This document shows positions 1-10,619 of a stretch of DNA of 64,000 nucleotides, one piece after another. Both the position numbers and the translations under genes were made by a program. Position 1 is the stretch's first letter, and every line of letters starts with the position of its first letter. The DNA lies in NCBI GenBank assembly GCA_032718475.1, contig JAUCBJ010006528.1, forward strand, positions 85,661 to 149,660. Direction: 5' to 3'. Under the pieces are notes generated by a model. It ran no database searches and was not told where the DNA came from. It saw nothing but the letters and a program-made list of their open reading frames with translations. Source of the stretch: Nemertoderma westbladi (taxonomy: Eukaryota > Xenacoelomorpha > Nemertodermatida > Nemertodermatidae).

Positions 1-306
1 GTTCCAGATAGTCGGAGCAGCGATCGGGAAAGCAGGGGTCCAGCGTGGCGTACATCTCTGGGGAGGGAGTTCCAGCTAGTCGGAGCAGCGATCGAGAAAT
101 CAGGGGTCCAGCGTGGCGTACATCTCTGTGGAGGGAGTTCCAGATAGTCGGAGCAGCGATCGAGAAAGCAGGGGTCCAGCGTGGCGTACATCTCTGTGGA
201 GGGAGTTCCAGATAGTCGGAGCAGCGATCGAGAAAGCAGGGGTCCAGCGTGGCGTACATCTCTGGGGAGGGAGTTCCAGATAGTCGGAGCAGCAATCGAG
301 AAAGCA
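1..306. repeat. 68-bp tandem repeat, about 4.5 copies, open to the left
   Basis: GTTCCAG starts recur at 1, 69, 137, 205 and 273, an exact 68-bp period. The copies differ by single bases, for example GATAGT versus GCTAGT and GGGGAGG versus GTGGAGG. The last copy stops near 306 after GAGAAAGCA, where AT-rich DNA begins. The first copy starts at base 1, so the array very probably continues outside the window. The unit is GC-rich and contains GCGATCG and TGGCGTACA. I see no sequence relation to the large satellite further right, and no open frame that suggests coding. It is a minisatellite of unknown role. Confidence 0.95.
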
Positions 307-381
307 CGTCCTTCATAATTATTTAATTTATATTTTGTTCGAGATCGTCCTTGTTACGGTATATGGCGCTGTATCCACAGT
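307..381. other. AT-rich spacer between two minisatellites
   Basis: Short unique AT-rich stretch with no recognisable feature. It separates the 68-bp repeat from the 25-bp repeat. Confidence 0.6.
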
Positions 382-528
382 ATTAGTCCATTATGCAGTA
401 TGCAATATTAGTCCATTATGCAGTATGCAATATTAGTCCATTATGCAGTATGCAATATTAGTCCATTATGCAGTATGCAATATTAGTCCGTTATACTGTA
501 TGTAATATTAGTCCGTTGTGCAGCATGA
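382..528. repeat. 25-bp tandem repeat, about 6 copies
   Basis: ATTAGTCC recurs at 382, 407, 432, 457, 482 and 507, an exact 25-bp period. The first four copies are nearly identical (ATTAGTCCATTATGCAGTAT followed by GCAAT). The last two are diverged: CCGTTATACTG, then CCGTTGTGCAG. Decay towards one edge is what unequal exchange leaves behind. It is unrelated to the neighbouring 68-bp repeat. Confidence 0.93.
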
Positions 529-663
529 TATTTTAGATAAGGCATAATAACGCAGTGGTATTTAGGTAAGGAAGTTAAAACGCCCATATATTTTGCATCC
601 ATTCATTTTGTATAGTATGTAGCTCTACCTACGTAATTTTGTATTAGGTTATATGTAGATAGT

Positions 664-691
664 TCCAGGGTAAGTTTATTCGGACCCTGGA
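664..691. other. Perfect 8-bp inverted repeat with 12-base loop
   Basis: TCCAGGGT (664-671) is followed after 12 bases by its exact reverse complement ACCCTGGA (684-691). It would form a stable stem as RNA. No T-run or A-run follows, so nothing points to a terminator or a histone-type 3' end. It may be a remnant of an element end. Confidence 0.5.
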
Positions 692-886
692 TTCCGTGCT
701 TGCTGATATTAGCTTTAGTAGGGCTAGCATATAGGGACGCCGTCCTGGCCATTCAGCAGCCAGAGACGTGAACCATTACCATATATGGTAATAATTCGAG
801 GAAAGGGAGCAAATAGGGCTACAATCCGGCCTCCTTATTGGACTAGCTGCTTCCAGGTTGGTCTAGTGCTAGCACGGACTGGAGAG

Positions 887-945
887 CCAATAAGAAAGCG
901 ATTGAGTCACCCTATTGCATCATCCCATCCGGATCACCTATAAAT
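887..945 (+). promoter_or_regulatory. Possible RNA polymerase II promoter (CCAAT and TATAAAT)
   Basis: CCAAT lies at 887-891 and TATAAAT at 939-945. This spacing would put a start near 970, with the TATA box at about -30 and the CCAAT box at about -80. No coding exon can be recognised downstream. The arrangement could belong to a decayed LTR or other element rather than a host gene, but no second LTR copy or primer-binding site is visible. AT-rich DNA produces such motifs by chance. Confidence 0.25.
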
Positions 946-3166
946 TGGCGGTGTGCCGGTAGAGCCTATCATCAATCTGTCACATGATACACCCCTGTTA
1001 CAATTTACTTGCTGAGCTGTCTCTAATTTTGTATTTTTCTGCAATTTGCTAATTTTGATTAATTTCTTGGAATGATTTGCTAGTGCGATTACTTTGCTTG
1101 TGTTTCTCAATAATTCCTTCGATTACTGCAAATTACAATCGAACTATGATTTCTACCTTTGATTGATGGTTCTATGTGATTCTTTTCTGCGCAATAATCC
1201 CAAGGGATTCCTGAAACTGTCAGACTTTGTGATTTGCATGCGCCGCTACGGTAGCTATTAGCGTAATGGAGGGCTAAGGTGCCAGTGGGCGGTGGGCGCA
1301 TCGGGGGGTTGGGCGACTAGGAGAGAGCGGAGGATTCAAAGCGGGCAACGCTGGCTAGGGTCACCGTTGCGGGCGGGTAACTTGCACTGCGGCACGCAGA
1401 CCGATCGCCGGTACAGCAAATTAGGGGGCTGATGATCCAGGTTTTGTCTCTATTTAGTATTAGGGGGCAGGAATTGGGTTAGTTAGGAATCCTAGATGTA
1501 CCCGGGAGAGGCCTGCGCGTATTAAAACGTTGAGTGTGGAGTACGAGTAGTGAATTGCACAATTGTAAACTGTGATTTCTAACGCTGATTGGTGTGTTAT
1601 TGAAGTGTGCCTAAGATTACGAATGCTTAGATAGGCGCTCTTTTCCTTTGATTGATTTCTATTTCTTAGTTACAATAATTAGTTATTGATTAGGTCAAAG
1701 TAATACGGCAAATTAGGCTATTACTAGCGAAACCTGTTGCGTGATAAATTAGAATTACGTATTCTGGAACTCTTAGTAATTAGTACGCTGTTAATTATTT
1801 GTGACTGTAATTAATTAGTAAAAAATTAAGAATTAGTACGCAGCATAGCGGAGAGTAGCTAAGGTAATAATTAGTGTACTGTAAACTATTCACGCTGAGC
1901 GGTTATTTGCATTAGCGGACAATCAGCTAGAACGCACTATTCGGTACGCACGATACGCTAGTAATTTTGCTGGCCTAAAGCCAGTCGCGGGCAGTTTTAG
2001 ACCCGGAGTGGTATTATCCACGTAGAAACAGATACTGTACCATTTTGATATTTTAAATATTGTCGCATTCACACATTACGTTAGGGAACCTCCAGTATTC
2101 GCGATTAGAAAGACGTAGGTAATAGCGTGCTTTAATAGTGATAAAATTAGGCGTAAGAATACTCTGAGTGCAAGGCCTCTCGCACTCGTCTTAAGTAAGC
2201 TTAGGGAGCCGACTCGGGTTTATTGTTTTGGTTATTCCCGCGTGGCTCATAGATTCGAACAGTTAGCTCTCTATCGAGCGATCGGTAGAGAAAGGAACAA
2301 GCGATTTTGCAGGAGTAGTGTAAAATTAGTAAAATATATTAGTGGACGGCAGATTAGCGCCATCTAACGGTAAGTAGCGGTTTTGTATTTAGCAACCCTT
2401 ACAATTTAGTAATAGCACGCTCCTGATCCCCTTTACTTAACAGTAGAGCAGTCTTTGTGTCTTATTGGTTAGACGAGAACTTATTAGGTTGGCAGAAGGA
2501 TATTAACGGGTATTGGTCTGTTCAACAGTTCTGCTGTTAGTATAGAGGTCGCGGTTGTTTATCAGTCCTGGTATAAACAACATTTCATCTTTGATAAGTT
2601 TCGGTGTTGAAAAAATTAATCTCTGGCATTTGCGGATATTTGTTTCGAATAAATGAGATTTGGATCCATTGTGAAACATATGTTATGCGCTTTATCATAG
2701 CAGGTCAATAAGTCGTTACCGATTTGTACGCTAGGGGGCGCTAGAGATTACAAAAACAAGGGGTTCTTGCGGGGTTATTGGAGAAGATGACGTCATGGAT
2801 ATAGGATACGAAGGCGAGGTAGTGAAATTTGTTGCCGTTAATGTACATCTATATGGAGGTCGTGTGTTCGATCCCCGCATAGGGGCCTGGGAAGTTTTCG
2901 TTTCGGTACGAATGCTTTAACGGGACTAACTAGGGACTATTCTGCCTGGCAATCTTAAATTGTAGTGAAATGAGAACCAGTTTCTACTGGGGAGTATATA
3001 TTTGGGGGGATAGTATTATATCATACTACTGTATATAAAGTATAAGTTACACACCTGGCGCCTATGCGGTAAAATGTTTAAACAATCACTAGGATTTCTA
3101 ATAAATATTACGCAATTTATTGTAGGCAATTAGAAAACGAACGGCCTGTGTTCTACCCAGGGAATG

Positions 3167-4046
3167 TGGGGCGAGCCACGAAGTGAGCGAAGCCTTAGCA
3201 TATGGGCGCCATTGACTAGTTGTCTGTTGTCGACGTCGTCGTCGTCTGTCTTCGTTGTTGTCGTAAATTTTTTAATCGCTAATAACTCGGTCATTCCTTG
3301 ATGAATTTAAACGAAACTTGGTACGTATGTAGTCCGTCAAAAGTTTAGAAAGAATCGGAAGTTTGGTAAAAAACGAACGAACGCAACGAGTTTACAGTCG
3401 ATACGAGTATCCATCTGCTATAAATCTGCAGTTACTCTGATATTTTTGAGACTTAGCATAGTTATAAAGGTCGTAATGAAAATAGTAAGGAAAATTATTT
3501 TAAGACAAAACAGGACGAGCGAAACGAGGCTAATGAAGGAGAATAGTATTGTAAAACTAAAAATGTCATACTTAACTTAAATAGCCCTAGTTAGAAGGTT
3601 TACAAATGACAGTTAAAGTGTGTAAGGGAAAACTGAAATGAATCTCTATTTTTACAACTACAGTAGTTTATCACAAACTGATAGCATCGCCTTTACTCAT
3701 ATATATGTTAGGAAAGACATTTTTCGTATATCTAATAGAGATTAGTATATAATGTACTTTCTAATTTAGGCTCTCATGCTGCGCGAAGGCCCCACGAACG
3801 TGGTACCCATATTAGATAGATACCCTGCAATTAGTCATGCCTGATTCAATTAATCCATGAATTTACACAGTGCAATTTCAGAATATACGAAGATATCGGC
3901 ATTCTACAGTTGGCATAACCTACGCTAATCTGATTTACAATGCATTGTGGGGCGAGCCACGAAGTGAGGGAGCCTTAGCATTTAGCGTCGTCGTCGACAG
4001 ACAACTCGTTAATGGGGCCCCCATATGCTAAGGCTTCATATCGTGG
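3167..4046. mobile_element. Fold-back / non-autonomous DNA element with inverted ends
   Basis: The left arm at about 3176-3245 (CCACGAAGTGAGCGAAGCCT, then TAGCATATGGGCGCC, then TTGTCTGTTGTCGACGTCGT) recurs inverted at about 3984-4046. The right arm read on the minus strand gives CCACGATATGAAGCC, then TTAGCATATGGGGGCC, then GTTGTCTGTCGACGACGACG. A third, direct copy of the end motif GTGGGGCGAGCCACGAAGTG starts at 3947, next to the right arm, so the right end is compound. The roughly 700-bp interior has no long frame. No transposase is present, so the element would be non-autonomous. I could not define a target-site duplication. Confidence 0.6.
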
Positions 4047-4610
4047 TGCCGATATATAACTGTAGAACGGTAGGCCTGTAACTCACCTTCAAAAGTAATT
4101 GCGAAAAACATTAAAAACGACAAATAATATGACAATTCCATATTACTTATTGTCCCGGTAATTGTAAATAAATAATACGTTCAATAATAATTTACAATAA
4201 TGATATAAATAAGTTTAATTACCGGTATCTAAGAAAGGAGATTAGCGGTAGTCAATAATTTGAAAACATTTTAATTAAATAAAATCATAAAAAGCCACTG
4301 AATGATCAGCGAATTTGAATTAAAATAATCATAGAGATTGTTTAACATTGATTAGTAAAATTAATTAGAGTCGATCATCATTGGTTAATAATGCTTGTAG
4401 TGGACTAAGTATGGAGGAATCTCATTGGTTGGTTGCCAACGATAGACATAGGAATATGGAGAATCAGAAACAAGAAAAATATAAGAGTTCCAGACGAGAC
4501 AAGTTATTTATCCCACCAGGTTATATACAGTAGCTAGCTCTTACAGTACTTTGACATTCAGACAATATTACATCTTAACTGGAAGTGAAGATGCAAGCTT
4601 TATATTTTAC
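4047..4610. other. AT-rich spacer with nested short inverted repeats
   Basis: No gene is supported. CCGGTAATT (4155-4163) pairs with AATTACCGG (4217-4225). Inside this, ATTGTAAAT (4161-4169) pairs with ATTTACAAT (4190-4198). The two stems overlap at the left and so compete. The rest is AT-rich unique DNA. Confidence 0.55.
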
Positions 4611-4614
4611 TTAA

Positions 4615-4626
4615 GGGGGGGGGGGT

Positions 4627-4662
<36 letters not shown>

Positions 4663-4677
4663 AGGGGGGGGGGGGGG
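4615..4677 (+). repeat. Poly-G tract of about 60 bp
   Basis: The stretch is G except for one T at 4626 and a TA at 4662-4663. It is the expanded left arm of the surrounding inverted-ended element, whose right arm has only short G/C runs. Such a tract has strong quadruplex potential on the plus strand. Its true length in the genome is uncertain because sequencing and assembly handle homopolymers poorly. Confidence 0.9.
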
Positions 4678-4990
4678 TACCCCCTCAGCTCAAATTTCGT
4701 GTTGTATGTCAATATCATTGTTATGTTGTGTTCAGCCAACGTGGGGAAGGCCAAAGAGCAACAAAAATTGAAATTTTAAATTTGTTTGTGTCCCTCTAGC
4801 GGCGAGTGGCGAAATTAAATATTTCACTAAAAACACTACTAGTACCTTAATATTTCTCTATTTTTTTTTAAACAAACTTTTTTGGACTCAGCATCATCGT
4901 TTCTACTCACTAAAATTATCAATATGGGAGTTTTCGGGGTCGGTGATTTCATTTCTGATGCCAGTTTTAATGTTTGGTTATATCTAATAT

Positions 4991-5023
4991 GTCTGTCTGA
5001 CAGCCTGTCTGTCTGTCTGTCTT
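4991..5023. repeat. (GTCT)n microsatellite
   Basis: GTCTGTCTGA, an interruption CAGC, then CTGTCTGTCTGTCTGTCTTC. Read on the minus strand it gives a DRQTDR-like peptide in the long frame that crosses it, one reason that frame is not treated as a gene. Confidence 0.85.
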
Positions 5024-5208
5024 CTAAATTTCGACGGACAAACTGATAGACGGAAAGACAGGATAACTCGAGAACTAAAAAAGATATCGCCAAACCGTTA
5101 CAAGATTTGAACTCCCCATTAAATTCTGCATCAGTTGAAATAGAAAACCAAAAGTGTGAAAATTGTACCCAAGGAGGGGGTACCCCACCCCCCTTAGCTG
5201 TGTTATTT

Positions 5209-5438
5209 TTATCTATATTATTCGGCTTGACCGCGGTGCGCCTGATGAACTGAAAGAAATGCAACATAATAAACGTACAACTAGTCGCAAAAACGCTATT
5301 TATTCTCATATTAATGGTGGATTGTAGTATTATTGGGACCTCCTCTTATTGGGAAACTTTATCACGATTCATATTTATAATTTAATGAGTTTGACTATGT
5401 TATTTGAGCACGTCCTTAGCGAACTCTCAGAATCACTA
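5209..5438. other. Unique flank left of the satellite
   Basis: Unique DNA with no gene supported. The satellite begins at its right edge. The segment just before the first clear unit (AGCGAACTCTCAGAATCACT, then AGAAGGAGCCC) may include a badly decayed partial unit, because CACTAG resembles the unit's TACTAG. Confidence 0.5.
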
Positions 5439-5799
5439 GAAGGAGCCCAACGGCCCCTCAGTTTATTAGAACAGGCTGATTCTAGAGTTGTAATAGCGAG
5501 GAGCCCAACGGCCCCTCAGTTCATTAGAACAGGCTGCTTCTAGAGTTGTACTAGCGGGGAGCCCAACGGCCCCTCAGTTTATTAGAACAGGCTGTTTCTA
5601 GAGTTGTAATAGCGAGGAGCCCAACGGCCCCTCAGTTCATTAGAACAGGCTGCTTCTAGAGTTGTAATAGCGAGGAGCCCAACGGCCCCTCAGTTCATTA
5701 GAACAGGCTGCTTCTAGAGTTGTACTAGCGGTGAGCGGGGAGCCCAACGGCCCCTCAGTTCATTAGAACAGGCTGCTTCTAGAGTTGTACTAGCGGCGA

Positions 5800-8700
5800 G
5801 CCCAACGGCCCCTCAGTTCATTAGAACAGGCTGCTTCTAGTGTTGTACTAGCGGGGAGCGGGGAGCCCAACGTCCCCTCAGTTCATTAGAACAGGCTGCT
5901 TCTAGAGTTGTACTAGCGGTGAGCGGGGAGCCCAACGGCCCCTCAGTTCATTAGAACAGGCTGCTTCTAGAGTTGTACTAGCGGTGAGCGGGGAGCCCAA
6001 CGGCCCCTCAGTTCATTAGAACAGGCTGCTTCTAGAGTTGTACTAGCGGTGAGCGGGGAGCCCAACGGCCCCTCAGTTCATTAGAACAGGCTGCTTCTAG
6101 AGTTGTACTAGCGGTGAGCCCAACGGCCCCTCAGTTCATTAGAACAGGCTGCTTCTAGTGTTGTACTAGCGGTGAGCGGGGAGCCCAACGGCCCCTCAGT
6201 TCATTAGAACAGGCTGCTTCTAGAGTTGTACTAGCGGTGGAGCCCAACGGCCCCTCAGTTCATTAGAACAGGCTGCTTCTAGAGTTGTACTAGCGGTGAG
6301 CGGGGAGCCCAACGGCCCCTCAGTTCATTAGAACAGGCTGCTTCTAGAGTTGTACTAGTGGGGAGCCCAACGGCCCCTCAGTTCATTAGAACAGGCTGCT
6401 TCTAGAGTTGTACTAGCGGTGAGCGGGGAGCCCAACGGCCCCTCAGTTCATTAGAACAGGCTGCTTCTAGAGTTGTACTAGCGGTGAGCGGGGAGCCCAA
6501 CGGCCCCTCAGTTCATTAGAACAGGCTGCTTCTAGAGTTGTACTAGCGGCGAGCCCAACGGCCCCTCAGTTCATTAGAACAGGCTGCTTCTAGTGTTGTA
6601 CTAGCGGGGAGCGGGGAGCCCAACGTCCCCTCAGTTCATTAGAACAGGCTGCTTCTAGAGTTGTACTAGCGGTGAGCGGGGAGCCCAACGGCCCCTCAGT
6701 TCATTAGAACAGGCTGCTTCTAGAGTTGTACTAGCGGTGAGCGGGGAGCCCAACGGCCCCTCAGTTCATTAGAACAGGCTGCTTCTAGAGTTGTACTAGC
6801 GGTGAGCGGGGAGCCCAACGGCCCCTCAGTTCATTAGAACAGGCTGCTTCTAGAGTTGTACTAGCGGTGAGCCCAACGGCCCCTCAGTTCATTAGAACAG
6901 GCTGCTTCTAGTGTTGTACTAGCGGGGAGCGGGGAGCCCAACGTCCCCTCAGTTCATTAGAACAGGCTGCTTCTAGAGTTGTACTAGCGGTGAGCGGGGA
7001 GCCCAACGGCCCCTCAGTTCATTAGAACAGGCTGCTTCTAGAGTTGTACTAGCGGTGAGCCCAACGGCCCCTCAGTTCATTAGAACAGGCTGCTTCTAGA
7101 GTTGTACTAGCGGTGAGCGGGGAGCCCAACGGCCCCTCAGTTCATTAGAACAGGCTGCTTCTAGAGTTGTAATAGCGAGGAGCCCAACGGCCCCTCAGTT
7201 CATTAGAACAGGCTGCTTCTAGAGTTGTACTAGCGGTGAGCGGGGAGCCCAACGGCCCCTCAGTTCATTAGAACAGGCTGCTTCTAGAGTTGTACTAGCG
7301 GCGAGCCCAACGGCCCCTCAGTTCATTAGAACAGGCTGCTTCTAGTGTTGTACTAGCGGGGAGCGGGGAGCCCAACGTCCCCTCAGTTCATTAGAACAGG
7401 CTGCTTCTAGAGTTGTACTAGCGGTGAGCGGGGAGCCCAACGGCCCCTCAGTTCATTAGAACAGGCTGCTTCTAGAGTTGTACTAGCGGTGAGCGGGGAG
7501 CCCAACGGCCCCTCAGTTCATTAGAACAGGCTGCTTCTAGAGTTGTACTAGCGGTGAGCGGGGAGCCCAACGGCCCCTCAGTTCATTAGAACAGGCTGCT
7601 TCTAGAGTTGTACTAGCGGTGAGCCCAACGGCCCCTCAGTTCATTAGAACAGGCTGCTTCTAGTGTTGTACTAGCGGGGAGCGGGGAGCCCAACGTCCCC
7701 TCAGTTCATTAGAACAGGCTGCTTCTAGAGTTGTACTAGCGGTGAGCAGGGAGCCCAACGGCCCCTCAGTTCATTAGAACAGGCTGCTTCTAGAGTTGTA
7801 CTAGCGGTGAGCCCAACGGCCCCTCAGTTCATTAGAACAGGCTGCTTCTAGAGTTGTACTAGCGGTGAGCGGGGAGCCCAACGGCCCCTCAGTTCATTAG
7901 AACAGGCTGCTTCTAGAGTTGTAATAGCGAGGAGCCCAACGGCCCCTCAGTTCATTAGAACAGGCTGCTTCTAGAGTTGTACTAGCGGTGAGCGGGGAGC
8001 CCAACGGCCCCTCAGTTCATTAGAACAGGCTGCTTCTAGAGTTGTACTAGCGGCGAGCCCAACGGCCCCTCAGTTCATTAGAACAGGCTGCTTCTAGTGT
8101 TGTACTAGCGGGGAGCGGGGAGCCCAACGTCCCCTCAGTTCATTAGAACAGGCTGCTTCTAGAGTTGTACTAGCGGTGAGCGGGGAGCCCAACGGCCCCT
8201 CAGTTCATTAGAACAGGCTGCTTCTAGAGTTGTACTAGCGGTGAGCGGGGAGCCCAACGGCCCCTCAGTTCATTAGAACAGGCTGCTTCTAGAGTTGTAC
8301 TAGCGGTGAGCGGGGAGCCCAACGGCCCCTCAGTTCATTAGAACAGGCTGCTTCTAGAGTTGTACTAGCGGTGAGCCCAACGGCCCCTCAGTTCATTAGA
8401 ACAGGCTGCTTCTAGTGTTGTACTAGCGGGGAGCGGGGAGCCCAACGTCCCCTCAGTTCATTAGAACAGGCTGCTTCTAGAGTTGTACTAGCGGTGAGCG
8501 GGGAGCCCAACGGCCCCTCAGTTCATTAGAACAGGCTGCTTCTAGAGTTGTACTAGCGGTGAGCCCAACGGCCCCTCAGTTCATTAGAACAGGCTGCTTC
8601 TAGAGTTGTACTAGCGGTGAGCGGGGAGCCCAACGGCCCCTCAGTTCATTAGAACAGGCTGCTTCTAGAGTTGTACTAGTGGGGAGCCCAACGGCCCCTC

Positions 8701-9600
8701 AGTTCATTAGAACAGGCTGCTTCTAGAGTTGTACTAGCGGTGAGCGGGGAGCCCAACGGCCCCTCAGTTCATTAGAACAGGCTGCTTCTAGAGTTGTACT
8801 AGCGGTGAGCGGGGAGCCCAACGGCCCCTCAGTTCATTAGAACAGGCTGCTTCTAGAGTTGTACTAGCGGCGAGCCCAACGGCCCCTCAGTTCATTAGAA
8901 CAGGCTGCTTCTAGTGTTGTACTAGCGGGGAGCGGGGAGCCCAACGTCCCCTCAGTTCATTAGAACAGGCTGCTTCTAGAGTTGTACTAGCGGTGAGCGG
9001 GGAGCCCAACGGCCCCTCAGTTCATTAGAACAGGCTGCTTCTAGAGTTGTACTAGCGGTGAGCGGGGAGCCCAACGGCCCCTCAGTTCATTAGAACAGGC
9101 TGCTTCTAGAGTTGTACTAGCGGTGAGCGGGGAGCCCAACGGCCCCTCAGTTCATTAGAACAGGCTGCTTCTAGAGTTGTACTAGCGGTGAGCCCAACGG
9201 CCCCTCAGTTCATTAGAACAGGCTGCTTCTAGTGTTGTACTAGCGGGGAGCGGGGAGCCCAACGTCCCCTCAGTTCATTAGAACAGGCTGCTTCTAGAGT
9301 TGTACTAGCGGTGAGCGGGGAGCCCAACGGCCCCTCAGTTCATTAGAACAGGCTGCTTCTAGAGTTGTACTAGCGGTGAGCCCAACGGCCCCTCAGTTCA
9401 TTAGAACAGGCTGCTTCTAGAGTTGTACTAGCGGTGAGCGGGGAGCCCAACGGCCCCTCAGTTCATTAGAACAGGCTGCTTCTAGAGTTGTACTAGCGGT
9501 GAGCCCAACGGCCCCTCAGTTCATTAGAACAGGCTGCTTCTAGTGTTGTACTAGCGGGGAGCGGGGAGCCCAACGTCCCCTCAGTTCATTAGAACAGGCT
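5800..9600. repeat. Satellite sub-domain with a 752-bp higher-order period
   Basis: The rare variant ACGTCCCC (for ACGGCCCC) occurs at 5871, 6624, 6942, 7376, 7694, 8128, 8446, 8945, 9263 and 9574. The gaps alternate 318 and 434 bp, giving an exact 752-bp period over 6624-8128. A neighbouring 817-bp step equals 752 plus one 65-bp unit. The 753-bp first step is explained by one extra G at about 6240 (GCGGTGGAGCCC). The 318-bp block is four 65-bp units plus one 58-bp unit. The preceding unit usually carries TAGTGTTG for TAGAGTTG, so the marker pair travels together. Confidence 0.85.
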
Positions 9601-10619
9601 GCTTCTAGAGTTGTACTAGCGGTGAGCGGGGAGCCCAACGGCCCCTCAGTTCATTAGAACAGGCTGCTTCTAGAGTTGTACTATCGGTGAGCTGGGAGCC
9701 CAACGGCCCCTCAGTTCATTAGAACAGGCTGCTTCTAGAGTTGTACTAGCGGTGAGCGGGGAGCCCAACGGCCCCTCAGTTCATTAGAACAGGCTGCTTC
9801 TAGAGTTGTACTAGCGGGGAGCGGGGAGCCCAACGTCCCCTCAGTTCATTAGAACAGGCTGCTTCTAGAGTTTTACTATCGGTGAGCTGGGAGCCCAACG
9901 GCCCCTCAGTTCATTAGAACAGGCTGCTTCTAGAGTTGTACTAGCGGTGAGCGGGGAGCCCAACGGCCCCTCAGTTCATTAGAACAGGCTGCTTCTAGAG
10001 TTGTACTATCGGTGAGCTGGGAGCCCAACGGCCCCTCAGTTCATTAGAACAGGCTGCTTCTAGAGTTGTACTAGCGGTGAGCGGGGAGCCCAACGGCCCC
10101 TCAGTTCATTAGAACAGGCTGCTTCTAGAGTTGTACTAGCGGTGAGCGGGGAGCCCAACGGCCCCTCAGTTCATTAGAACAGGCTGCTTCTAGAGTTGTA
10201 CTAGCGGTGAGCGGGGAGCCCAACGGCCCCTCAGTTCATTAGAACAGGCTGCTTCTAGAGTTGTACTAGCGGTGAGCGGGGAGCCCAACGGCCCCTCAGT
10301 TCATTAGAACAGGCTGCTTCTAGAGTTGTACTAGAGGGGAGCCCAACGGCCCCTCAGTTCATTAGAACAGGCTGCTTCTAGAGTTGTACTAGCGGTGAGC
10401 GGGAAGCCCAACGGCCCCTCAGTTCATTAGAACAGGCTGCTTCTAGAGTTGTACTAGCGGTGAGCGGGGAGCCCAACGGCCCCTCAGTTCATTAGAACAG
10501 GCTGCTTCTAGAGTTGTACTAGCGGGGAGCCCAAAGGCCCCTCAGTTCATTAGAACAGCCTGCTTCTAGAGTTGTACTAGCGGGGAGCGGGGAGCCCAAA
10601 GGCCCCTCAGTTCATTAGA

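Larger units (their letters stand above)
529..3160. other. AT-rich non-coding region, no supported gene
   Basis: No frame longer than about 60 codons looks coding on either strand, and I see no convincing splice-bounded exon. Much of 1500-2450 is built of AT-rich words such as ATTAGTA and TTAGTAA, which looks like old decayed repeat. Two small items are listed separately: a perfect hairpin near 664 and a CCAAT/TATA arrangement near 887-945. A B-box-like GTTCGATCCCC at about 2869 has no matching A box. Confidence 0.6.
4611..5208. mobile_element. Candidate non-autonomous DNA element with G-tract inverted ends
   Basis: The left boundary reads TTAAGGGGGG, then a very long G tract, then GGTACCCCCTC. 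The right boundary at about 5173-5208 reads, on the minus strand, GCTAAGGGGGGTGGGGTACC and then CCCTCC. The two ends are therefore inverted copies of TAAGGGGGG(T)GGGG-TACCCCCTC, with the left one expanded. The interior holds a GTCT microsatellite. A 156-codon minus-strand frame (4839-5309) runs across the element, the microsatellite and the flank, so I treat it as fortuitous. TTAA-like bases sit at both outer edges, but a clean target-site duplication is not proven. Confidence 0.45.

Noticed and set aside
1107-1301. 64-codon minus-strand frame
   Set aside because: There is no domain, no splice support and no composition that differs from the surrounding non-coding DNA.
529-1500. LTR retrotransposon promoter around the CCAAT/TATA pair
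   Set aside because: No second LTR copy, primer-binding site or polymerase/integrase coding sequence can be seen. Kept only as a weak promoter note.
2788-2795. TGACGTCA, a perfect CRE-type site
   Set aside because: An 8-bp match is expected about once by chance in a window this long, and no promoter is supported nearby.
2845-2890. Possible tRNA or SINE (B-box-like GTTCGATCCCC)
   Set aside because: No A box or foldable cloverleaf is found upstream at the right distance.
4839-5309. 156-codon minus-strand frame as a gene
   Set aside because: It crosses the end of an inverted-ended element and a GTCT microsatellite (DRQTDR-like peptide), shows no recognisable domain, and is best explained as chance within a repeat.
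5349-5543. 64-codon plus-strand frame
   Set aside because: It runs from unique flank into the first satellite units, and its second half is satellite sequence.
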